Assembly: GCA_036250195.1 (NCBI GenBank)
Contig: JAVHZZ010000006.1
Location: 185,131,850 to 185,195,849 of the forward strand
Direction of reading: 5' to 3'
Source: Mixophyes australis
Taxonomy: Eukaryota > Chordata > Amphibia > Anura > Limnodynastidae
Length of the DNA stretch: 64,000 nt
This document shows, piece after piece, positions 46,301-58,329 of this stretch (its first letter is position 1; every line of letters starts with the position of its first letter). The position numbers and the translations under genes were made by a program. The notes under the pieces were generated by a model. The model was given only the letters and a program-made list of their open reading frames with translations, did no database searches and was not told where the DNA came from.

Positions 46301-46403
46301 GTCCAGCGGGGACGAATTGATAATGTGTGATGAGGAGGAAGTACACACTGTAGGGGGAGAGGAATCAGAGGTTGAGGATGAGGACGACATCTTGCCTCAG
46401 TAG
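43379..46403 (+). pseudogene. hAT transposase of E2, frameshifted
   Basis: Nearly identical to the E1 protein, but the run of nine C in E1 (coding the end of the proline stretch) is ten C here near 43730. This shifts the frame after about residue 120, giving a 140-codon front part (43379-43801) and an overlapping rear frame open from 43689 to 46403. There is also an in-frame 15-bp duplication giving LPITV twice near 43870. BED finger, TTDMWTS, VSDNAS and the SVYSERVFSAAG block are intact in the rear frame, which could in principle start internally. A sequencing error in the C run cannot be excluded. Confidence 0.9.
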
Positions 46404-46458
46404 AGCCTGTTTAGTCTGTACAGGGAGAGATGAATAGCTTTTTTGGTGTGGGGGCCCA

Positions 46459-46522
46459 AACAAACCAATCATTTCAGTCAAAGTTGTTTGGTAGGCCCTG
46501 TCGCTGAAATGATTTGTGTGTT
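46459..46522 (+). terminator. hairpin downstream of the E2 transposase
   Basis: Arms AACAAACCAATCATTTCAG and CTGAAATGATTTGTGTGTT pair with a few mismatches, 55 bp after the stop. Counterpart of the perfect hairpin in E1. Confidence 0.4.
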
Positions 46523-46544
46523 AAAGTGTGCATGTCCTATTTCA

Positions 46545-46895
46545 ACAGCAGACCTCTCAACTGCAGCTCATCCCTCCTCTGCGGGGATAATGTCTCCTGT
46601 GCTCTGACACGTCACTCTGTGTACTCTCAGCCTCAGGATCTGACACTACAGCTACCATGCCTCTTGTAGCAGCCCTCACTCCAGGGCCTCTTCCATGTGC
46701 AGTGTCCCCCTCTCTCTTGGGTTCACTATAGTGGCATGGAGTTCTCCCCCATCATCCAGGGCACACATTCCTTGCCCTGGCTCAGTCACCACGCTCAGAC
46801 TTCCAGGCAATGCTGGGGGAGCCTGGGAGCTTCCACCCCAGGTCCCCAGCTACAACTCTCCTCTCCTGTGTCTTCTCTCTCTTTCTGACACTTTA
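46545..46895. other. E2-specific insert, not in E1
   Basis: GC-richer block from CAGACCTCTCAACTGCAGC to TCTTTCTGACACTTTAAAG with no match in the corresponding part of E1 (9700-9950). The 110-codon frame across it has no recognised domain. Could be a nested retroelement piece or captured host DNA. Confidence 0.4.
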
Positions 46896-46907
46896 AAGAT
46901 CGTGCCT

Positions 46908-47045
46908 TTAAATGAAAAAGTCAGTCTTCATTGCACGACTATGTGCAAGTGCAACAGGGACATTTTTTTGGGTTTACAAAGTCAAACAATAACACTACGA
47001 CCCTGTCTGTCTGGGGTCTGTCAATGACGAATTGTCTGGAGCATG
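46908..47045 (-). pseudogene. Tudor-like fragment in E2, degraded copy
   Basis: The minus strand keeps the DNA words of the Tudor-like unit (AAGACTGACTTTTTCATTTA, AATTCGTCATTGACAG) but with small insertions that break the frame. Confidence 0.45.
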
Positions 47046-47047
47046 TT

Positions 47048-48060
47048 TGGAGGAGGTATTGTGGCCCCGGTATCAAATTGGGTACTGGGGCCACCCCACT
47101 ATGCAGTCCAGATACTTGTTTGGTGGAATTCCGACACGTGGAGGGTTTTTAAATTATATTGTGGCCTCGGTACCAAATTGTGTACCGGGGCCACCCCACT
47201 ACGCAGTCCAGATACTTGTTTGGTGGAATTCAGAGCAGTTGAGGGTTTTATTATTATATTGTGTGGACCACTCTATCTATACCACACTACAACTCTATAC
47301 CACTCTATTTCCTACTTTAATTCTATTTAATTCTATTTCCTACTTTAATTCTATTACTAATTAATTACCATAAAGAGGAACAAAAAAAACCAATTTTACC
47401 AAAAGTATAATATGACTTAGACTTACAAACACTACACTTGAAAGATCGTGCCTTTAAATGAAAAAGTCAGTCTTCATTGCACGACTATGTGCAACAGGGA
47501 CAGTTTTTTTGTTTACAAAGTCAACTAATAACACTTGGACCCTGTCTGTCTTTAACATACTTGATGGGATCTCAATGACGAATTGTCTGTAGCATGTTTG
47601 GAGGAGGTATTGTGGCCCCGGTATCAAATTGGGTACCGGGGCCACCCCACTACGCAGTCCAGATACTTGTTTGGTGGAATTCTGACACGTGGAGGGTGTA
47701 TTTATTTTATTGTGGCCCCGGTATCAAATTGGGTACCGGGGCCACCCCACTACGCAGTCCAGATACTTGTTTGGTGGAATTCTGACACGTGGAGGGTGTA
47801 TTTATTTTATTGTGGCCCCGGTATCAAATTGGGTACCGGGGCCACCCCACTACGCAGTCCAGATACTTGTTTGGTGGAATTCTGACACGTGGAGGGTGTA
47901 TTTATTTTATTGTGGCCCCGGTATCAAATTGGGTACCGGGGCCACCCCACTACGCAGTCCAGATACTTGTTTGGTGGAATTCTGACACGTGGAGGGTTTT
48001 TTAATTATATTGTGGCCTCGGTACCAAATTGTGTACCGGGGCCACCACACTACGCAGTCA
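47048..48060. repeat. hairpin repeat array of E2 (100-bp units)
   Basis: From 47598 four units follow at exactly 100 bp. Each has the inverted repeat TGGCCCCGGTATC ... GGTACCGGGGCCA, then CCCACTACGCAGTCCAGATA and GGTGGAATTCTGACACGTGG. Two older units lie at 47048-47235. Frames rich in WPRYQIGYRGHP are artefacts of the hairpin. Confidence 0.95.
47454..47595 (-). pseudogene. Tudor-domain-like coding fragment in E2
   Basis: Reads CYRQFVIEI ... VQVLLVDFVN ... KTVPVAHSRAMKTDFFI, then stop. The Trp of the WYR start is Cys. As in E1 it is antisense to the transposase, so its capture predates the separation of the two copies. Confidence 0.55.
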
Positions 48061-48143
48061 AGATAGATAGATGCGTATCATAGATAAAGTACATTCAGTG
48101 GTGTGGGGCAAATTGAAAAATATTCCAAATGCACTGACATTAT

Positions 48144-48211
48144 CAAAAACAAGAGGTTGTCACACGCTAAAACTCCAACATGTATATGATGGAGAGGATG
48201 GAGGAGCAGCC
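48144..48211 (+). pseudogene. transposase-derived fragment in E2
   Basis: AACAAGAGGTTGTCACACGC through GGATGGAGGAGCAGC copies the E2 transposase gene near 45300-45363. Same orientation as the gene, with the equivalent position in E1. Confidence 0.8.
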
Positions 48212-48239
48212 GTATGTGTAGTGTAATGCAGATCTGTTG

Positions 48240-49312
48240 AAGGTTTTTTATATATTTTATTGTGGTGCCCAGTGCCCACTCCTCTACGCAGTCCAGGTAC
48301 ATTTATTGGTGCGAATCATAAAAGTTCAGGGTTTTTAATATATCTTGTGGTGACCCACTCCTCTACGCAGTCCAGGTACAATTATTGGTGCGAATCATAA
48401 AAGTTCAGGGTTTTTAATATATTGTGGTGACCCACTCCTCTACGCAGTCCAGGTACATTTATTGGTGCGAATCATAAAAGTTCAGGGTTTTTAATATATC
48501 TTGTGGTGACCCACTCCTCTACGCAGTCCAGGTACAATTATTGGTGCGAATCATAAAAGTTCAGGGTTTTTAATATATTGTGGTGACCCACTCCTCTACG
48601 CAGTCCAGGTACATTTATTGGTGCGAATCATAAAAGTTCAGGGTTTTTAATATATCTTGTGGTGACCCACTCCTCTACGCAGTCCAGGTACAATTATTGG
48701 TGCGAATCATAAAAGTTCAGGGTTTTTAATATATTGTGGTGACCCACTCCTCTACGCAGGCCAGGTACATTTATTGGTGCGAATCATAAAAGTTGATGGT
48801 TTTCTTATTATATATCTTGTGGTGACCCACTCCTCTACGCAGTCCAGGTACAATTATTGGTGCGAATCATAAAAGTTCAGGGTTTTTAATATATTGTGGT
48901 GACCCACTCCTCTACGCAGTCCAGGTACAATTATTGGTGCGAATCATAAAAGTTCAGGGTTTTTAATATATTGTGGTGACCCACTCCTCTATGCAGTCCA
49001 GGTACAATTATTGGTGCGAATCATAAAAGTTCAGGGTTTTTAAGATATTGTGGTGACCCACTCCTCTACGCAGTCCAGGTACAATTATTGGTGGGAATCA
49101 TAAAAGTTCAGGGTTTTTAAGATATTGTGGTGACCCACTCCTCTACGCAGTCCAGGTACAATTATTGGTGGGAATCATAAAAGTTCAGGGTTTTTAAGAT
49201 ATTGTGGTGACCCACTCCTCTACGCAGTCCAGGTACAATTATTGGTGCGAATCATAAAAGTTCAGGGTTTTTAATATATATTGTGGTGACCCACTCCTCT
49301 ACGCAGTCCAGA
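48240..49312. repeat. 77-79-bp satellite array of E2
   Basis: About 14 units, opposite in direction to the E1 array. The first half shows a 156-bp dimer, alternating ACATTTATTGG and ACAATTATTGG variants; the rest is monomeric. Confidence 0.95.
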
Positions 49313-49626
49313 AAGATACCTTGTTGCAACGTTTTGGACTAATAACTATATTGTGAGGTGTTCAGAATACACTGTAAATTAGTGGAAATGCTTGTTATTG
49401 AATGTTATTGAGGTTAATAATAGCCTAGGAGTGAAAATAAGCACAAAAACTTGATTTTTAAACTTTTTATGTTTTTTTCAAAAAAAATCCGAATCCAATA
49501 CCTTAAATCCGAACCGAGACCTTTCGTCAAGTGTTTTGCGAGACAAATCCGAACCTCAAAAATAACGAAAATCCGGATCCAAAACACAAAACACGAGACC
49601 TCAAAAGTCGCCGGTGCACATCCCTA
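49313..49626. repeat. E2 subterminal region, transposase-3' end
   Basis: Inverted counterpart of 3375-3690 with the same CGGAT/TTCGG words, ending GGTGCACATCCCTA. Confidence 0.8.
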
Positions 49627-49820
49627 ATACATATAAACATATATACACACACACACATATACACTTTTGTTTCACAATTTGTAATCTCTGTGTGCACTGA
49701 CTCACTGCTCAAGGATATTTTCCTTTTATCAGGAATAAGTGTCTACAAGTTGTCTTAACCATTTTTACAACACATCTAGACAGTTCTAGGAGGATTCTTT
49801 TTTTTTTCTTTTTTCAACAG
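49627..49820. other. unit B sequence after E2
   Basis: CA repeat, then TTTCACAATTTGTAATCTCTGTG, shared with units A and C. No gene. Confidence 0.5.
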
Positions 49821-49867
49821 GTGCATGTACCACTCAGATTTCAGACATTCAGACATACTAAACACTA
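49821..49867 (+). other. candidate orphan exon X (unit B)
   Basis: Same 47-bp block between TTTTCAACAG and GTAAGTATTC as in unit A. It differs by a synonymous change (GAT to GAC) and one replacement (Ser to Phe). Confidence 0.35.
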
Positions 49868-50097
49868 GTAAGTATTCCCATAGCTCACTGCTAAAACCCT
49901 TTTTCCTATGCAGGATTTAAAATGCTGCTTTTCTCAAATAACTTGATAAATAAACTGTTTCTTTGCTATTAATTCCACATGATAACCATTTGCATGAAAG
50001 AGGACAAGACTTTAATGAAAATAAAACAGATGACATGAGGAAGAACAAGAACCAAATTCACTTAAATATGTCAAACAACAAAAGCATAAGACATAAA

Positions 50098-50248
50098 GGG
50101 CGTGATTCATTAATGATTCATTTGCTATATGACAAAACAAACAGTATTGAACTAATGTGCAAAATAGAAAACTAATTTGCACCCTTTGCATTGTAACATG
50201 GTTTTCTCCTGGAGACTACTTACTCAATTTATACTTAACTTTCCTTAA
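50098..50248. mobile_element. GATTCATTAAGG-family MITE, unit B, internally deleted
   Basis: Shortened form of the insertion in units A and C; the left arm is mostly gone, the right arm (GCACCCTTTGCATTGTAACA) remains. Confidence 0.6.
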
Positions 50249-50333
50249 CATCATAATGTGTGCTAAACTGAGTAATAACAGTTTGTGACGTCTAAATAGT
50301 ATGTCATATTCTCTCTACATATATTCTCTATAG

Positions 50334-50365
50334 ATGGATCTCAAGGAGAATTCTATGATGAGTAA
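50334..50365 (+). other. candidate orphan exon Y (unit B), terminal
   Basis: After ATTCTCTATAG the frame continuing from exon X reads NGSQGEFYDE and stops (TAA at 50363). Confidence 0.3.
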
Positions 50366-50851
50366 GCCATTCTGTGTATACGATTTATAATAACAGAAAA
50401 GCAAATCAATTGCACAGTATATTGTATGGTGATGACCACAAACTTCTAAACATTTAAGTGATTAAACTGGTGTATAAATTACATTTTTCACATTGATGTT
50501 GGATCTGCCAGGCAATTTGCAAGTGAACAAATACCGCAGTTCCTAAAAATCTAGTTTTTCGGTAATTAAATATATTTAGAATCTCTAGAAATACATATGT
50601 CTCTAGAATTAAAATAAACCTCTTCAGTTAAGCTTTAAACACATATTTACTACCAATTAGGCCAAACTGCACGTAATGTTAATGTTGTCTACTGAGTATG
50701 GTGTCCAGTGTATCTCTGTCATGTCCTATGTCAATTAGAAGTTTTGCAGGAATGCTGTATAAGGGAGAGGTGTAGGAATACATTAAGGATCAGCCTGGAG
50801 AATGGAGAGATATGTCTTCCACAGAGTTTCTCCTGAAGATACAATTGATCA

Positions 50852-53800
50852 TTAGCATGTGCTGTGATATACATGACTTCTTACATGATGAGTCTTCAGT
50901 GCATGATGAGATCCTGGAAATGGAAGAGAAGATGTGAAGGGTATTATAGTCTAGTGGTGATATAAGGCACACAGTGTCATGCTTGAGTTTGTCAAAAAAC
51001 TTTATATGTAGGGTATATATTAACCATATGATGGCAGCAATAATTCAGGTTAATCGGTAATCAGATAGATTTATTTTTTCTAGTGGCAAAAATGTTTTAA
51101 TGTGAACCCTGAAATGGAGATGGTCAAGATGTCTGCTTACTCTCATGAATTGTTTAAGACATCAAAGATCTTAAACAATGTACCAAGAGAGTGGTACTGA
51201 GTTGTTACTAGAATGGACTATGAAATAACAGCATTCTGTACATGTTCCCACCAGACACCACAGTCCTGCAAATGGTCAAACAAAGAATTTTCATGAGGGC
51301 AATTCCAGGAAGCGGTGTGCCCCTTCTTTATGTGCTTGTTGCTCAAATAGCTGCATTTTTGCAAATAGTCTAGAGAAGGCTAGTGTGTTAGTAAATGAGT
51401 CTAGATAATTACTGGCTTGTAGTGCACTATAGTTATCAAAATTGTTCTATTTACCTTTGGCTACTGAAAAATGCTCTCCAGATGTCCTGAAAAAGTAAAA
51501 AAAAGTATATAATAAATTGAATGTAAGAGAAGAAACCAGATTCAGAAAAAGGACAGTTATAAACGAATAAGATAAATCTGTTCCATATTTTTCTGAATTG
51601 CTGTAATTTAAATTATTATTCTGCATATTTTGAATCAACTACTGATATACATTTCTTTATAGAATGAGCACTGTCTACTGAGAAGAATCTGCCAAAAACA
51701 TTAATATTTTTATTTATATTCAACCATTTTAATTCCTGATTTTCTACTTAAACACATACTGTATATCATGTCCATCCAGAAGGCGTTTGTAAGTGGCGAT
51801 CTCCATCTCCAGGTGGGTCTTCTGGTCCATGAGGATTTTGTACTCATGGTTTTGACGTTCTAGATCAGATCGGATCTGTGTCAGCTGAGACTCCACATTG
51901 TTGATTAAACTTTGTAATTGGCCCAATTGGGACCCAAATGTAGCTTCTGTCTCTGCTAAAGTACCCTCCAGAGCAGATTTCTAGATCAATATAAAACAAG
52001 TATTATTGAAAAAAAAATTACTGAATAAAAACACAAGATAAAATAAAATATTTGATTTCAACGATTCATCCTTTTTCTTTGTAATCCTGTCCTGTGTGTT
52101 ACTAAAGTATTGTGCTGTAATTATTTAACTTTATAAAGGACAGTATTTGTAGAATATTAATCTTTTCACTTGTGTATCTCATGATTATAGATATAATTGA
52201 ATGCTAGAATAAAGACTTGCCATGCTCATCTGGTTCTGCAGTTCAATCTCCAATGTTTGGATGCTGCGTCTCAGATCAATGACTTCGGTTTGCACAGACT
52301 GCAGTTGCTCAGAGCCAGATGTGACCTCGCGATTCAGTTCTTCACTCTACATGGATGTAAAACATGACTAGTGATTTTGAGACAGGAAAATAGATACATT
52401 TGTATGAGAATACAATTAGTTCTCACTTGGGAGATTTGTTGTGCTGCTTGCCTCTAACCACAGAAGGGGAGTGGCTTAATGGGAGAGTTGGTGGGGTTTT
52501 GAACAAATATGGACATATGTAGGTGGGGTCTGGGTCTATCTGTGCAGAGATTGGACAGGACAGGGGTGGGTTATTTTGTCCCTCTTTCGGGATTCTGAAT
52601 GTTGGAAGCTATGCACCCTCACAACCTGTAAATGCGGTAATACAGAGCAATAAACATCAATATGGCTTCTGCACTTGCAAAAATGCACTATCCTATAAAA
52701 AACAGTATATAATATACATAAACTGCTACAAACTAGTATGTGACGGAAGAGCTCTTCATATATTATGGGTCTTCTAGTGGCTATTGTGTCACTCAATTGC
52801 TTTTGTCACACAATGTCACACTATTTCCTCACCTACTTTATATTTCTGTCTATTAGTATCTAAATGTTGAGATATTCATATAGAAGTGGAAAATTTACTA
52901 ACCACACTATGTAAATCAAGTAGCTCACTAGTGGTACACAGTATGTTTTGTGGAACTTTCTCTGTCTTCTTCATATTAGGCTTGTGTTCTACTACAGCTT
53001 GGTGCTAATACACAGCTGTATGTCACTTCCTATCTTAAATATAATTCCGATTGTATTTTTGACTAGTTGCGATAAATATGTATGACTGTGGGAATAATAT
53101 TTTATACTAAACCTGAGAATAAGTGTTTTGACAACTAGCACATAACTGTTTGCAGTGAATTGCACATTTCTGGTAATCAGTCATTCTGAGTCTCCTAACA
53201 TTGCTTAATTGTTTGCCCAGAAAAAAAGTAACAGCGGTTATTGGACAGGATACATTATGTATGCAAGACACAATGTAGCATTAGTCACTTAACCAGGTAA
53301 ATGTCATTGGCTACATCTGTAGAAAATGTAATAAGCTAATTCAGTATCACTCATAGAGTAAACAACTTACCCTTTGGCGGAACATTGTCTCCACCTCTCT
53401 TAGGTTCCTCTCCATCATGCCCTCATATTGTTCTCGGATCTCAGCCAATGTTCTATTCAGATCTACAGATGGAGCAGCATCTACTTCTACACTGATTCTG
53501 GCGCCCAGCTGAGCTCGCAGAGAGTTTGCTTCCTGGAAATAAAGAAATTGTAAAGTAGATGCTCTAAATATACTACTACAATTGAAGTTAAAAGTGGCAT
53601 ATAGACATTAGAGGAAGAATAAAGAAGAACTATCACAGTTTTACAATAAATAATATAATTAATAATGAAAAAATGTTTTTTTCATTTCAGTAATTATTTA
53701 ACATCACAAATGGCAATAAATATAAACTTGATATTGTGATAATCTCTTATTCTAATCCAGTTTATAAAATCAGACCCCGTCAGCTGGTTAGTCAACATGG

Positions 53801-56273
53801 GCAGTACGGTGGCTTAGTGGTTAGCACTTCTGCCTCACAGCACTGGGGGTCATGAGTTCAATTCCCGACCATGGCCATATCTGTGTGGAGTTTGTATGTT
53901 CTCCCTGTGTTTGCGTGGGTTTCCTCCTGGTGCTCCGGTTTCCTCCCACACTCCAAAAGCATACTGGTAGGTTAATTGGCTGCTATCAAATTGACCCTAG
54001 TCTGTCTGTCTATCTGTGTGTGTGTGTTAGGGAATTTAGACTGTGAGCACTATTGGGGCAGGGACCGATGTGAGTGAATTCTCTGTACATCGCTGCGGAA
54101 TTAGTGGCGCTATAAAATAAATAAATGATGATGATGATAATAAAGTGGAAAAATTAGAAGCATAGATTTTAAAAGATGATGAAAGGAACTCAGAATCCAA
54201 TCCACGATACTGAAAATAGATCCAACTCAACCCAGCATGGGGAAAAATCTGAACCTTTACCATATAATGTAATTAAATTGTTTTAATTTCCCTTGACCTC
54301 CTTTATTATCCTTGTCTACAGTTGCTGTTACATTCTCCAAAATATTTTGGGCTCTATGTATTAAAACAAATACACAGAAAAGAACAGAGCATTCTGACTC
54401 TTTTCTCCATACTCCACTCTGTACAGCTGCTTTGCTCGGTCATCAGTGGGGGAAGTGGTTGGAGTGGAGTCAGGGTAGAGCTAAGTTGTGCATGTGCAGT
54501 AATGATACTAATCCTTAACGTGTTGTCTGTGTCACCACTCCCCTCCTTCATGCGCTGAAAACCAGCATCACTTCTAATGTGGTGGAGGTCAGCTCTTCTC
54601 TGATTTGGAGCAGTACTGTAGTATATGTAATGCAATTCTGCTCCATAAAAAATAGAGCAATAGGGCTCTATGTTCTTTAATTTATAATAATGTCTCATTT
54701 TCTACAATGGTTTATATATAATTGTAAATATAGGCCTTTAATGAGAATTGTTATGCGAGTAAAATACTCCCCTACACGTAACTAGTACAACCACAGTGTT
54801 CCCATGATTGGAGCCCCTCTAACTCATACTTGCAAGTGAGTATTTTCACAATCTGAACTAATTGGGCAGTGAGAGTTTCATTACATAAATATTTTAATTC
54901 CATGGTATAATCTTAATGTCTTCATGACCACATACATAGGAGAATACAAATTAACATTTGATGGGTTTTTATGATGGTATAAATATATTTTACTGTGCAA
55001 TAGATAACACCCCATGTTCAAATTTTACAAACATCAAGGAATAATATTTCAGTTCACCTATAGACCTCTACACAATAACTTCAGATTCGTTGTTTTATTT
55101 TTCCTCTTTTGCTTTTGCTATCTATGTTTGAAGCAGGCTTTGAGCAGTAAAAATGATTTGTCTGTAATTTATCCAATATTAGAACAGTTTTACCTGCTCA
55201 TGGTTCCTCTTCATTTGCTGCAGTTCTTGCTGAAGATTTTGAACCTGAACCTCCAGGTCACATCTTTCCCGATTCAGTTCTTCCAGGAGTATACGGAAGC
55301 CATTCACATCGCCCTCAACGCTGTTAGTAAGTTGGCGTTCCATATCATATCTTATTGCAAAGCAGAATACCAAAATAACATTTACTATGACTTCCACCTT
55401 TGATGTGAAATATGACAGAATTTACATAGGTTTCTGTTAAAGGACATCATGATGTTAAAACACCTACTTGTTTCTGAAGTCATCTGCTGCCAGGCGTGCA
55501 TTTTCTATCTGTAGTACAAGCCGGGCATTTTCCACAGTGGTTGCAGAAGTCTTGGGAACATAGGCAACAGTTAGACAGTTCACAATAAAGACATACAGTA
55601 TATTACATCACTATACATTAGTCAATATATTTCTTTTGTAGACCATGTAGATCATTCCATCCAATCCTTTTACCTGGCTTTGAAGCTCCTGAATGGTTCT
55701 GAAGTAGCCACTGAAATCAGGGAATGCACTTGGCTGATTTCTCTCATACCACTCACGGATATTCCTCTCCAGTTGGGGATTTTCTTCCTCTAGAAAGCGA
55801 ACCTTATCTAAGTAGGATGCCAAGCGATGATTTAAATGCTGCATGGTTTCCTTCTCATTGACATTGAAAAGACCATGACTGCTAAAATTACTTCTATGGC
55901 TATGATGACCACCATGAGTGCTTGCATGATCACAGGAAGCATGATTGGAGATGGAGATTCCTTTGCCTCCTGACCCCCCATGTACACTTGGGGCTCTGTA
56001 ATGGCTTCCATGATGGAGTTTATGGGAAACTCCATGGTGTGACATGTTGAACCCTTTATGGTGAGAAATTTGGGAACCTCCATAGTGTACTTTTTTGGAT
56101 CCTCCATGGTGAGTAATATGGGAACCTCTATGATGGACCTTTTGGGACCCTTCATGATGGATCTTGTTGGATCCTCCAAAATGGACACCATGACTTGAGA
56201 TCCTAGGTAAATGGGAACTGACTTGACAGCTCGAATGTTGTGATCCAGTGGAAGAACGAAGGCTGTGGCTCAT
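50852..56273 (-). CDS. type I keratin, histidine-rich, gene B (8 coding exons)
   Basis: Coding exons: 56273-55674 (600 bp), 55550-55468 (83), 55350-55194 (157), 53532-53371 (162), 52346-52221 (126), 51980-51760 (221), 51486-51455 (32), 50913-50852 (62, with TAA); 480 residues predicted. It differs from gene A mainly by loss of one 8-residue HGGS-type repeat in the head (24 bp). The first two introns have the same lengths as in gene A (123 and 117 bp). The helix start ([12 protein letters not shown]) and helix end ([11 protein letters not shown]) are kept. The last-exon protein is identical to gene A although the DNA has silent changes, which argues that the tail is translated. Intron 5 again uses a GC donor. 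Confidence 0.93.
52465..52740. repeat. dispersed repeat in intron 4, shared with gene A
   Basis: Counterpart of 19790-20040, carried in the duplication. Confidence 0.5.
53799..54145 (+). mobile_element. V-SINE-like SINE, keratin B intron 3
   Basis: GGTGGCTTAGTGGTTAGCAC (A box), GGTCATGAGTTCAATTCCC (B box), the conserved GTTTGCGTGGGTTTCCTCC centre and an ATGATGATGATAATAA tail. Same position and orientation as in gene A. Confidence 0.85.
54310..54690. repeat. repeat block in intron 3, shared with 21600-21940
   Basis: Same order of words as in gene A intron 3; spurious short frames on both strands. Confidence 0.5.
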
Positions 56274-56350
56274 GATGACTGAATGTCAGAATCTACAGAA
56301 GATGGCTTAAAACTGTATCTGGCTTCTGAGTGTCCTCCATCTATTCTGTT

Positions 56351-56359
56351 CTTTATATA
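56351..56359 (-). promoter_or_regulatory. TATA box of keratin B
   Basis: TATATAAAG on the minus strand, 77 bp before the start codon, as in gene A. Confidence 0.75.
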
Positions 56360-57300
56360 GTGAATACTGGGAGTGTTGCAGAAATTTAATTGCTATTGCT
56401 GGTGTTCACATGTGTCTGGCTTGTTGTGTATCTGTAGTTTATATGCTTTATTTTAGCATTTTCCATTAAATATTTTGTGAGTTTCTTTTAAAGCATCAGA
56501 TGGTTTTACAGGTGCTTAAACATAATTTATTCTCTCTCTCCACCCTTACAATATAACCTTGGAAGTCAAATTAATAGAAGCTTCCATGCACACATAAAAT
56601 AAAGTGTTCAAAAGGTTGATGTCATAATATCATATAATGCAATCAATGTAATGCAAACAATAATCATGCTATGTGAAGATGACTAAATTTTGAAGTACTC
56701 GACTTTCTTGACTAAGACACAAGTGATTAGTGGAGCTGAATGCAGGCCATATTGAAAGATTTTTTTCCAAAGCAAGCCAGAATGAGAACTTCCAGATATA
56801 CTGTGGCCTCTAGGAAGTATGCTATAGCTAGACAGTTTGGAAGAGTTGTGTAGCCAGTTTGGACAAAGAGCATTTAGAATTTTTGCCAGTTGGTTAAGGC
56901 TAGACTTTAAGTTTCCATAAATAAAAACAAAGTAGATTATCAAGCGCTAGATTATAGAGAAAATGATATGGCTTGGATGGATTGCTATGTCAGATAGGCA
57001 TTGGGTATGGCATGTGGTTACAAAATATCGATATGAAAACAGGAGGGGTTTATTAACAATAAATAGTATTTAATCTAACAAAATATATAACTAAAATGGT
57101 AAAAACATAATAAAATAACACCATAAGGAACCACTTTTGCGTGAATCAGCAGTGGCTGAATGAGGATAAGAAATATATTCCAAAAATGAATAATTGAAAG
57201 GCTGTCCATGTCATTGAGTCATTGGCGGCAGCCAGTATACCATAGAACAGTCAATGCCTGATTAACATGGGACGATTGATTCTTGCGACTAGTCCTTGGT
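56360..57300. other. keratin B upstream region
   Basis: Colinear with 23742-24320 to about 56930, then unrelated AT-rich sequence. No gene recognised. Confidence 0.5.
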
Positions 57301-57725
57301 GTTTGAAGTTCATTGCAAATTGGGTTGGCCATTTTGAAGTGGACAAGCTGCAAACTTCAGCCCCAGGCTGCTCACTAGAGCCCCAGACTGCGCTAGAAGC
57401 ATGAAGAGACAGTTTGACATTGCAACAAGCTGCAAAAAGCTGACGGAAACTGTCATTTTGGCACCAAAATGTACTGGAAGGGGATTATTGGGAAGAAGGG
57501 GAGGAGCCAAAAATTTAATGATGGCAGCTAGTGGGTTGTTCCTGCTTGCTGTGAGTTATACTGTGTGATTGCTGCCTGGGATAATGAAGGATCTTCCCAC
57601 AAGTAGCCATTGAGTGTTGTTGCCGGACTGTTGTCCTGAGGCATGTTTACAGCTAAAGTTCCAGATTTAAAAACCACCCTAGAAGGAAGCATTGTTGGAG
57701 TAAAGGAAAAGACCCTGCTTGCCAC
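57300..57725. repeat. dispersed repeat, copy of 39456-39905
   Basis: See the copy at 39456; same orientation. Confidence 0.65.
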
Positions 57726-58059
57726 TGCCCATCAGATGTCAGCAAGAATCTATAAATACAGATAATTGTATTGTTTATTTTGCTTTGCTCTGTTCAAGTT
57801 ATTAAAGTGAGACATCAAGCTGTGTTATTAAAAGCGCTGATCAGGACTGTAATATTGCTATTGACGGGTTATTTAAATTTTATCTGTAAGTTGACACATT
57901 GTGCAAGAGACAGAGAAAAATAATTTATCACAATAATTTGTCTATATTGCATCAAAAGCTAGATTCTATTATGAAACTGCCTAAATGGTTGCTGAAAAGG
58001 GATTTGCAAGTTGTTTAACTCTACAGTTACTGGGAGAGATCTGCTTATTCCAATAACCA
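57726..58059. other. no gene recognised
   Basis: AT-rich sequence without frames or recognisable repeats. Confidence 0.4.
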
Positions 58060-58329
58060 GGGGCCTGATTCATTAAGGATCTTAAATGATCCTTAAATGA
58101 TACTGCCTGTTTTTTTCATGTAGCACACACATATCAACTTTAAATTCCAGTGTACAAATAAAGCTATCAAGTATTTGTGTGCTACATGAAAAAACAGGCA
58201 GTATTTAAATTATGTGCAAAACAGAACACTCATTTGCAATTTTGCACCCCTTGCAATGTTAACATGGTTTTGTCCAGGAGACTGAAATAAGAATCCTCTT
58301 CATTTAAGATCCTTAATGAATCAGGCCCC
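58060..58329. mobile_element. 270-bp fold-back MITE (GATTCATTAAGG family)
   Basis: GGGGCCTGATTCATTAAGGA and its complement TCCTTAATGAATCAGGCCCC-like end. A perfect inner arm, AATACTGCCTGTTTTTTCATG type, surrounds the centre near 58150. The cleanest member of the family in the window. Confidence 0.85.

Larger units (their letters stand above)
40914..49626 (+). mobile_element. E2: complete 8.7-kb hAT transposon, inverted relative to E1
   Basis: Ends TAGGGATGAGCGCAC (left) and the complement of TAGGGATGTGCACC (right), flanked by a perfect 8-bp duplication ATACATAT (40906-40913 and 49627-49634). Same order of parts as E1 but in the opposite direction: 5' VNTR, transposase, hairpin, Tudor-like and hairpin repeats, transposase scrap, 77-bp satellite. 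Length differs mainly by repeat number. Its transposase has a frameshift, so if mobilised it would need a protein from another copy. Confidence 0.95.

Noticed and set aside
43471..46346. Minus-strand frames opposite the E2 transposase, and plus-strand frames opposite E1 (10127-12986)
   Set aside because: Shadow frames of the real transposase gene, with no domain.
47043..48083. Frames with WPRYQIGYRGHP repeats, also at 7947-9050
   Set aside because: They read through GGCCCCGGTACC palindromes; the pattern appears on both strands because the unit is an inverted repeat.
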